Part shown: piece by piece, positions 8,200 to 12,685 of the stretch
How positions within the stretch are numbered: position 1 is the first letter of the stretch
How the letters are laid out: each line of letters opens with the position of its first letter
Origin: Victivallales bacterium
Lineage (GTDB): Bacteria; Verrucomicrobiota; Lentisphaeria; Oligosphaerales; Oligosphaeraceae
Reading direction: 5' to 3'
NCBI GenBank assembly: GCA_017963875.1
Contig: JAGCTA010000292.1
Coordinates: forward strand, 1-12,685
DNA length: 12,685 nucleotides
Notes under the pieces: model-generated
Databases searched by the model: none
Seen by the model: the letters and a program-made list of their open reading frames with translations, nothing else
Told to the model about the DNA's origin: nothing
Program-made: the position numbers and the translations under genes

Positions 8200-8266
8200 A
8201 AAAAAATACCTGGCGGGGCGCTTGATAAGGAGAGAGAAAGGGTATTGGGGAACACCCCGCCAGGTA
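8200..8266 (-). terminator. Intrinsic-terminator-like hairpin with U7 tract, - strand
   Basis: TACCTGGCGGGG (8207-8218) and CCCCGCCAGGTA (8255-8266) are perfect 12-base inverted arms separated by 36 bases. On the - strand the second arm runs directly into seven Ts (complement of the A run 8200-8206), the pattern of a rho-independent terminator for leftward transcription. On the + strand there is no U tract, so it does not serve rightward transcripts. The loop is long for a terminator. It contains GGGG (8247-8250) that could pair with CCCC 8255-8258 instead, a small competing hairpin with a 4-base loop. Nothing coding lies immediately upstream on the - strand, which makes the position notable. 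Confidence 0.6.
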
Positions 8267-8357
8267 AAACAAAAAATCCAGAACAACATAGTGAACAAGT
8301 CGTTCAGGAAAGTTATATTATTTAAAGATTCAAACCAGTTTTCAACTTGATTGAACA
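8200..8357 (-). ncRNA. Candidate small RNA or terminated leader (about 155 nt)
   Basis: A promoter-like sequence on the - strand (8391-8364) predicts a start near 8357, and the strong hairpin plus U7 predicts an end near 8200. The unit has no known RNA family signature that I recognise, and its longest frame (57 codons) runs through the terminator and has no ribosome site. It may be a free small RNA, or an attenuated leader for the lipoprotein gene downstream on the same strand; that gene also has its own promoter, which favours the free RNA. Sequence alone cannot prove transcription. Confidence 0.35.
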
Positions 8358-8363
8358 TTCATT

Positions 8364-8391
8364 AATATAGCATATCTTGAACTAAAGTCAA
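8364..8391 (-). promoter_or_regulatory. Promoter-like sequence upstream of the candidate small RNA
   Basis: On the - strand TTGACT (8391-8386) and TATATT (8369-8364) each match the sigma70 consensus at five of six positions, with a 16-base spacer. The predicted start is near 8357. It lies directly before miaA on the opposite strand, so it would fire divergently from miaA and overlap any miaA promoter in this AT-rich stretch. Confidence 0.5.
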
Positions 8392-8399
8392 GTATCAAC

Positions 8400-9371
8400 A
8401 TGAAATCACCGCAAACTATCATAATTACAGGGCCTACCGCATCAGGGAAAACCCGCCTGGCTGTCGAACTGGCAAGAAAATTTAGAGGGGAAATCATCTC
8501 TGCGGACTGTCGGCAGGTTTATCGTGGCCTTGACATCGGCACAGGCAAGGACCTGGATGAATATGGCACGCCTTCGAACCATGTCCCATATCATCTGATT
8601 GACATCTGCGAGCCAGAAGATGAATTCAATCTTCTCCGATTTGTGCAACTCGCCACAGTAGCCATCAACGATATTTCCGAGCGTGGCTTTCTTCCCATCA
8701 TCGCGGGCGGCACACCGTTGTATCTCAGTGCGTTGCTTAATGGCTATGACCTCCCAGGCGGCAAGCCAGACCCAGAATTGCGTGCAGAACTTGAATCACT
8801 GACCGACGATGAACTCATCGCAAAACTCCACAGTATCGCTACACCGCAGTTGCTCAGCCGTGTCGATACCACACAACGAAAACGAATCATACGTGCCATC
8901 GAAATAGCCATGAATCCTGAGGCGGCAACGCCTGCCTCCAAACCGTTGTCCACTCCGTTGATTCTGGCACCATTCTATGATCGGGCGACCATTCGCCAGC
9001 GCATCATGGAACGCCTCGACCTACGCCTGAACAATGGTCTTGTGGAGGAAGTCCAAAATCTGCATCAACAAGGAGTCTCTTGGGAACGGCTGGATTGGTA
9101 TGGGCTGGAATACCGATATGTTTCCAAATATCTACGTGGAACATATACTTTCCAGCAAATGCGAGATAAACTTCTGAACAAAATCAGGAATTTCGCAAAA
9201 TCGCAGGACATCTGGTTCAGAAAGTTGGAACGTCAGGGCCATGTCATTCACTGGATTCCCAATGGTGATTTCAACATGGCGACCAGCCTGGTTTCTGCGT
9301 GGCTGTCTGGGCATCCCCTTCCCCCGCCAGAGATTGTTTTGGACAACATCCATTATGGTGCAAAGCAGTGA
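8400..9371 (+). CDS. miaA: tRNA dimethylallyltransferase
   Basis: A 323-residue protein, normal for MiaA, which transfers a dimethylallyl group from DMAPP to N6 of A37 in tRNAs reading codons that begin with U. GPTASGKT (11-18) is the P-loop. SADCRQVYRGLDIGTGK (34-50) corresponds to the family SADSxQVYRGMDIGTAK with Cys37 for Ser and GKDL instead of AKP. HLIDICEPEDEFNL, AGGTPLYLSALL and DTTQRKRIIRAIEI follow in the usual order. The C-terminal YGLEYRYVSKYL...IRNFAKSQDIWFRK matches the GYRE / YAKRQ-x-TWFR region. It is therefore complete but divergent. ATG 8400 has no clear Shine-Dalgarno sequence; the P-loop eleven residues in argues for this start all the same. The gene stands alone: a divergent structured spacer lies upstream and a new promoter follows 94 bases after its TGA. 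Confidence 0.93.
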   Translation: MKSPQTIIITGPTASGKTRLAVELARKFRGEIISADCRQVYRGLDIGTGKDLDEYGTPSNHVPYHLIDICEPEDEFNLLRFVQLATVAINDISERGFLPIIAGGTPLYLSALLNGYDLPGGKPDPELRAELESLTDDELIAKLHSIATPQLLSRVDTTQRKRIIRAIEIAMNPEAATPASKPLSTPLILAPFYDRATIRQRIMERLDLRLNNGLVEEVQNLHQQGVSWERLDWYGLEYRYVSKYLRGTYTFQQMRDKLLNKIRNFAKSQDIWFRKLERQGHVIHWIPNGDFNMATSLVSAWLSGHPLPPPEIVLDNIHYGAKQ

Positions 9372-9464
9372 GAGAAGGTGCGGGACACGTTTCATTCCCT
9401 TGTAACGTTCCTCGCGGCAGCCTATCGCAATCAACCGAATCCAATCAGCCGTCTTTTATTGCAA

Positions 9465-9492
9465 TTGACGTTATTTAATTATATTATATATT
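9465..9492 (+). promoter_or_regulatory. Sigma70-type promoter for the glycoside-hydrolase-like gene
   Basis: TTGACG (9465-9470, five of six) and TATATT (9487-9492, five of six) are separated by 16 very AT-rich bases. The predicted start is near 9499, giving a leader of about 100 bases before ATG 9599. It is the best + strand promoter in the window and suggests the downstream gene is transcribed separately from miaA. Confidence 0.6.
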
Positions 9493-9507
9493 GTTTAGCA
9501 AGGTGTC

Positions 9508-9526
9508 TGAGTCACGCATGACCTCA
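9508..9526. repeat. Imperfect palindrome just after the predicted transcription start
   Basis: TGAGTCA (9508-9514) and TGACCTCA (9519-9526) are inverted, with one extra C in the right arm and the 4-base loop CGCA. The site begins about 10 bases downstream of the predicted start of the 9465-9492 promoter, a common place for a repressor operator. It could also be chance. No U tract follows, so it is not a terminator. Confidence 0.35.
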
Positions 9527-9598
9527 TCAAGACATCCAAGATAGAACGGCAAAGCCACTCCCGACAAGGAAAATCAACTATTCAGGAAACCATCATCC

Positions 9599-11317
9599 AT
9601 GTCTGTCACTTCCAGAATATCCATATATGGCGGAGTTCCCACGCTATTCGTCAATGACGAACCACAATTGGGACTGGCCTACATCACCTATTACGAAGAG
9701 CGAAACCATTATCGCGATTTCGCCAACGCGGGATACCGTCTTTTCACCTTCACCACATTCTTCGGCGACCAGACAATAAATGAATCCTCATGGCCATCGC
9801 CAATGGGAAAGGCGCTCTTCCCATCGAAGGGAACATTTCACCCAGCCCCCTTTGAGGAATGCGTCAGCCATATCCTCGAAGCGTGCCCCGATGCAATGAT
9901 TTTCCCACGTGTCAACATGTCACTTCCAGCCTGGTGGGAACTGGAAAACCCAGATGAACTTAACGACACAGGCACAACGTCTCACCCAGAGAAACGGCGC
10001 GCGTGCTTCTCTTCAAGAAAATGGCTTGCGCAAACGGAGGCATTTCTCAGGCAATTCATCCGCCATGTCGAAGCGTCCGATTACAAAGACCACATCATCG
10101 CCTACCAACTGGCCAGCGGCGGCACAGAGGAATGGTTCTCATTCGATGGAAAAGGCAGCCAGGGACCAGCCTCAAGAAAACTCTTTGCCGAACGTGGCGG
10201 CAATCCCGACGACCTCCCCGCCTACCACCAGTTCCTAAGCGACATCAATGCCGAGAACATCATCCACCTCGCAAACGTTGCGAAGGAAGAAACGCAGCAC
10301 CGCCTCGCCATAGGCATTTTCTATGGTTATACGCTTGAATGCCCCTACTGGCAGGCACCACATCACGCACTCGGCAAAATCCTTTCCAGCGCAAACATCG
10401 ACTTTCTTTGCTCCCCCGCTTCCTATCGCGACACGCGTGCGCCAGGCCAGGACTGGTGCTGCATTACAGTTCTTGATTCACTGAAACTCCACGGCAAGGC
10501 CTATTTCACCGAACTGGACATCCGCACCCATCTGACGAAATTCATGAAGGATTGCCGCCCGAATGCCTGTCCACCAGGCACCTACGAACAGCCTATATGG
10601 CTCGGTCCCAAAGACCCCAAGGTCACCGAATGGATTCTCTCCGCCGTCATTGGCCGTCAACTAACGCATGGAACAAACTCATGGTGGTTCGACATGTGGG
10701 GCGGCTGGTATGACTCGCCAGAAATGATGAAGGAACTCACCGAACTGCGAAAAATCGCCGATGAAGCGCAACATCTTCCAAAACGCGAAAGTATTGCCGA
10801 AGTCGGCGTTTTCGTCGATGAAGCCGCCTATGCCCTCCTTGAGGATGGCGCAAAATCAGGTCCTGTCTGCTACAGGTCGAGAAAGGCTCTTGGACTCGCG
10901 GGTGCGATGTACGACATCTTCCTCGCGTCCGATTTCATGGACGTCCGCAGCCGCTACAAACTCTGCGTATTCCTCGTTCCAATCATGACGGACACTGTCC
11001 AGGCAGCCATTGACATTTGTCAAGCCGAACGCATTCCGTTCATCATCCACGATACGCCCGAGCAAGATCTGACGATAGCCAGACTCAGAGATGCATACAC
11101 TGCGGCTGGGGTTCACATCTGGTGCGATTCCGACGATTCCGTCAACGCCAATGAGAACTTCCTCGTCATCCACACGGCATCCGCAGGCCACAAAACCATC
11201 CGCCTGCCTCGCCCAAGAACCATCCGACCACTCCTTCCCATTGCAGTAGAATTCACATCGGACACCATCGAATTGGATCTCCAGCAATTCGAGACACGCC
11301 TCTTCAGGTTGATATGA
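9599..11317 (+). CDS. Putative clan GH-A (GH42-like) glycoside hydrolase
   Basis: A 572-residue protein without signal peptide or membrane segment, so probably cytosolic. The layout suggests a TIM barrel followed by a Rossmann-like domain (about 390-510) and a short beta C-terminus, the arrangement of GH42 beta-galactosidases. It opens with a beta strand and YITYYEERNHYRDFANAGYRLFTF, like the barrel entry of that clan. YQLASGGTEEWF (169-180) sits where the acid/base motif is expected, with E177 or E178 as candidate. AYFTELDIRTHL (301-312) resembles the nucleophile strand, with E305 as candidate. I recognise the fold pattern, not a numbered family, and the substrate is unknown; a beta-galactoside or other plant or mucin glycan is a guess. 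AGGAAA (9584-9589 region) precedes ATG 9599 by about 10 bases, and a good promoter lies at 9465-9492. It appears to be a single-gene unit. Confidence 0.62.
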   Translation: MSVTSRISIYGGVPTLFVNDEPQLGLAYITYYEERNHYRDFANAGYRLFTFTTFFGDQTINESSWPSPMGKALFPSKGTFHPAPFEECVSHILEACPDAMIFPRVNMSLPAWWELENPDELNDTGTTSHPEKRRACFSSRKWLAQTEAFLRQFIRHVEASDYKDHIIAYQLASGGTEEWFSFDGKGSQGPASRKLFAERGGNPDDLPAYHQFLSDINAENIIHLANVAKEETQHRLAIGIFYGYTLECPYWQAPHHALGKILSSANIDFLCSPASYRDTRAPGQDWCCITVLDSLKLHGKAYFTELDIRTHLTKFMKDCRPNACPPGTYEQPIWLGPKDPKVTEWILSAVIGRQLTHGTNSWWFDMWGGWYDSPEMMKELTELRKIADEAQHLPKRESIAEVGVFVDEAAYALLEDGAKSGPVCYRSRKALGLAGAMYDIFLASDFMDVRSRYKLCVFLVPIMTDTVQAAIDICQAERIPFIIHDTPEQDLTIARLRDAYTAAGVHIWCDSDDSVNANENFLVIHTASAGHKTIRLPRPRTIRPLLPIAVEFTSDTIELDLQQFETRLFRLI

Positions 11318-11446
11318 CACCATAATTACATTTTCTGTTCCTTTGCAGGGAACCTTCCTGTCATCTCTGTGTCTATTGATTAGTTAATCCATTTCCGAAA
11401 ACACAGTTCAACTTACAACATATTATCATCAGGAGACAAACAAGGC

Positions 11447-12400
11447 ATGATTAAAGTCAAGGATCTAGTCAAATGGTACGGGCCGAAACTGGCTGTGGAC
11501 CATGTATCTTTTGAGGTCAACCGAGGTGAAGTCCTCGGGTTCCTAGGCCCAAACGGCGCAGGAAAATCAACGACGATGCGCATGATCACGGGATACCTTC
11601 CAATGTCGGAAGGGTCCATTGATATCGGCGGCAATGACATCAACGAAAAACCGCTGGAGGCAAAGGCGCTCTTCGGCTATCTTCCAGAAAACGCACCATC
11701 ATACGCAGACATGACCGTTGAGGGTTTTCTGAATTTCACAGCCGCCATGCGCGACCTCTCAGGGCAGGCAAAGCATGATGCCGTAGAAAAAGCCATTGAG
11801 ACATGCCATCTTGATACCGTGCGTCATCAGAGCATCGACACCCTTTCGAAAGGCTTCTTCCACAGGACCTGCTTTGCACAGGCAATCCTCCATGATCCGC
11901 CAGTTCTGATTCTGGATGAACCAACCGATGGACTCGACCCGAATCAAAAGCACGAAATGCGTGAACTAATCAAGCGAATGGGGCAAGACAAGGCCATCAT
12001 CGTCTCCACGCATATCCTCGAAGAAGTCGAGGCCATCTGCAGCCGCGTCATCATCATTGACAAAGGGAAACTCGTATTCAACGGCACGCCCGCTGAAATG
12101 TGCGCGAAATCCTCTGATGCAGGCAACGTCACCGTCCGCGTCAAAGGCGTCACACAGGAGGAACTCCGTTCTGCAATCGCGGCATTGCCAGAAGCAGGGC
12201 AGCCGATTCTCATCAAAGGCAACGACAACAACACATTTACCGCCACCGTACCAGCCAATCCCCAGAATCCTGGGCTTGCCATGGCCATCAAACATGACTT
12301 TGACAAACGCCAATGGGATTTTGATGAACTGCATACAAATCCAGGACGACTCGATGACGTTTTCAGGGCAATCACCTCATCGGACAGCGCCAAAAACTAA
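11447..12400 (+). CDS. ABC-2 type exporter ATPase, GldA-like
   Basis: A 317-residue ABC ATPase that would power a two-component ABC-2 exporter at the inner membrane. Walker A is GPNGAGKST (34-42); Q-loop region YLPEN (78-82); signature LSKGF (133-137) in place of LSGGQ; Walker B VLILDEPTDGLDP (153-165) with catalytic E158; H-loop H189 in VSTHILEEVE. LSKG in place of LSGG is normal for the GldA/NatA-type branch. The residues after it (FFHRTCFAQ) differ from the common YRQRVGLAQ. Residues about 230-317 are the C-terminal extension usual in this group, ending in a DDVFRAIT motif. AGGAGA is about 11 bases before ATG 11447, with AAGG closer. The permease gene begins 63 bases downstream. In Bacteroidetes such pairs belong to gliding systems; here a generic exporter is the safer reading, with substrate unknown. 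Confidence 0.93.
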   Translation: MIKVKDLVKWYGPKLAVDHVSFEVNRGEVLGFLGPNGAGKSTTMRMITGYLPMSEGSIDIGGNDINEKPLEAKALFGYLPENAPSYADMTVEGFLNFTAAMRDLSGQAKHDAVEKAIETCHLDTVRHQSIDTLSKGFFHRTCFAQAILHDPPVLILDEPTDGLDPNQKHEMRELIKRMGQDKAIIVSTHILEEVEAICSRVIIIDKGKLVFNGTPAEMCAKSSDAGNVTVRVKGVTQEELRSAIAALPEAGQPILIKGNDNNTFTATVPANPQNPGLAMAIKHDFDKRQWDFDELHTNPGRLDDVFRAITSSDSAKN

Positions 12401-12463
12401 CCGTCCAAAGCAGACGCTTTATTAAACCTTCACCCATAAACAATAACATCCCCTTTCAGGAAT

Positions 12464-12685
12464 ATGAAAAAAACATTCTTCATCATCAAACGCGAATTGG
12501 CGAGTTACTTTGGTTCGCCAATCGCCTACGTGTTCCTCATCATCTTCCTCATCCTTTCAGGCTTCTTCTGCTTCATGATGGGCGGGTTCTTACAATCCGA
12601 TGAAGCATAGCTGACGCGTTTCTTGGTTTGGCATCCATGGCTCTACATGCTTCTTGTCCAAGCCATCGGAATGCGTCTCTGGGCA
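12464..12685 (+). pseudogene. ABC-2 permease (GldF-like), N-terminal part, interrupted by in-frame TAG
   Basis: From ATG 12464 the frame gives MKKTFFIIKRELASYFGSP and a first membrane segment (IAYVFLIIFLILSGFFCFMMGG), the standard start of GldF-type ABC-2 permeases that partner the ATPase upstream. TAG at 12608-12610 stops it after 48 codons. The same frame then continues as LTRFLVWHPWLYMLLVQAIGMRLWA to the window edge, which is the next conserved piece of the same family (HPWL...PA-x-x-MRLWA), so no frameshift is involved. In that segment a Gln stands where the family has a near-invariant Pro. Either the gene is inactivated by a point mutation, or the base is a sequencing error, or UAG is read through. 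Only about 74 codons of a gene usually near 240 or longer are visible. TCAGGA just before ATG is close for a ribosome site. Confidence 0.7.

Larger units (their letters stand above)
8034..8399. other. Structured 366-base intergenic region between divergent genes
   Basis: This AT-rich spacer separates the small - strand lipoprotein gene from miaA on the + strand. From left to right it holds the lipoprotein ribosome site (8041-8047 region), its promoter (8090-8118) inside an inverted repeat (8102-8140), a strong - strand terminator-like hairpin (8200-8266), and a second - strand promoter-like sequence (8364-8391). The second promoter overlaps weak + strand promoter candidates for miaA (for example TTGAAC 8351-8356 with TATCTT 8373-8378). 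The ten-base word ATAGCATATC occurs twice (8088-8097 and 8367-8376), each time at a predicted -10 region. Short frames in both directions exist here but lack ribosome sites and protein-like composition, so I do not call a gene in the spacer. Confidence 0.6.

Noticed and set aside
7746..8201. A + strand frame of 151 codons across the small lipoprotein gene
   Set aside because: It is the antisense shadow of the - strand gene, has Arg/Leu-rich shadow-like composition and no ribosome site, whereas the - strand frame has a signal peptide, ribosome site and promoter.
8207..8266. The 12-bp inverted repeat as an integron attC site or small transposable element
   Set aside because: It lacks attC R'/R'' core sites and any flanking target duplication; the adjoining U7 on the - strand fits a terminator better.
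8104..8325. A 73-codon + strand frame in the intergenic region
   Set aside because: It runs through the inverted repeat and the terminator stem, is rich in Lys/Gln/Thr as expected from A-rich DNA, and has no ribosome site.
8180..8353. A 57-codon - strand frame through the candidate small RNA
   Set aside because: It reads straight through the GC-rich stem and U tract, has no Shine-Dalgarno sequence and no recognisable protein pattern.
11337..11353. Hairpin GTTCC/GGAAC after the glycoside-hydrolase-like gene
   Set aside because: Only five pairs and no following U run, so it does not qualify as an intrinsic terminator.

Overview
The window is about 12.7 kb of tightly packed bacterial chromosome with a roughly balanced base composition. 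It holds nine complete protein genes on the + strand or - strand order described below, plus one gene cut by the left edge and one cut by the right edge. Two lipoproteins and a secreted or periplasmic cyclophilin suggest a Gram-negative envelope. My best guess for the lineage is the PVC group (Lentisphaerota/Kiritimatiellota-like gut or rumen bacteria), based on gene style and the glycoside-hydrolase-like protein. That is inference from memory. There is no rRNA or other phylogenetic marker here to settle it.

Region 1 (1-7706, all + strand, gaps of 16-61 bases) looks like one or two co-transcribed runs. It contains the end of a DUF1015-family gene, a diaminopimelate-decarboxylase-type PLP enzyme (lysA), an exported cyclophilin-type prolyl isomerase, a 795-residue lipoprotein of unknown function, IMP dehydrogenase (guaB), and an alpha/beta hydrolase with a cysteine at the nucleophile elbow. 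The mix is housekeeping (lysine/peptidoglycan precursor, guanine nucleotides) plus envelope folding. I see no single pathway joining the genes.

Region 2 (7722-8399) is the most structured non-coding part. A small - strand lipoprotein gene converges on the hydrolase. It has a near-consensus promoter whose -35 box sits in the loop of an inverted repeat. Further upstream, on the same strand, a second promoter-like sequence is followed about 150 bases later by a 12-bp GC-rich perfect stem and seven Us. This would fit an unannotated small RNA of about 155 nt, or a terminated leader, divergent from miaA. The area around this second promoter is dense in TTGA/TCAA tetramers.

Region 3 (8400-12685, + strand) carries miaA (tRNA A37 prenylation) and, behind its own good promoter, a 572-residue protein that looks like a divergent clan GH-A (GH42-like) glycoside hydrolase. 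It ends with the two components of a GldA/GldF-type ABC-2 exporter: an intact ATPase and the start of the permease. The permease reading frame is interrupted by an in-frame TAG at codon 49, after which recognisable permease sequence continues in the same frame to the window edge.

No CRISPR array, transposase, tRNA, rRNA or prophage gene was seen. I did not find a clearly new multi-gene system. The points most worth checking are the candidate small RNA/leader at 8200-8357, the interrupted permease, the LysA lacking the usual PLP-stacking histidine, and the IMP dehydrogenase that matches the Tritrichomonas-type enzyme.
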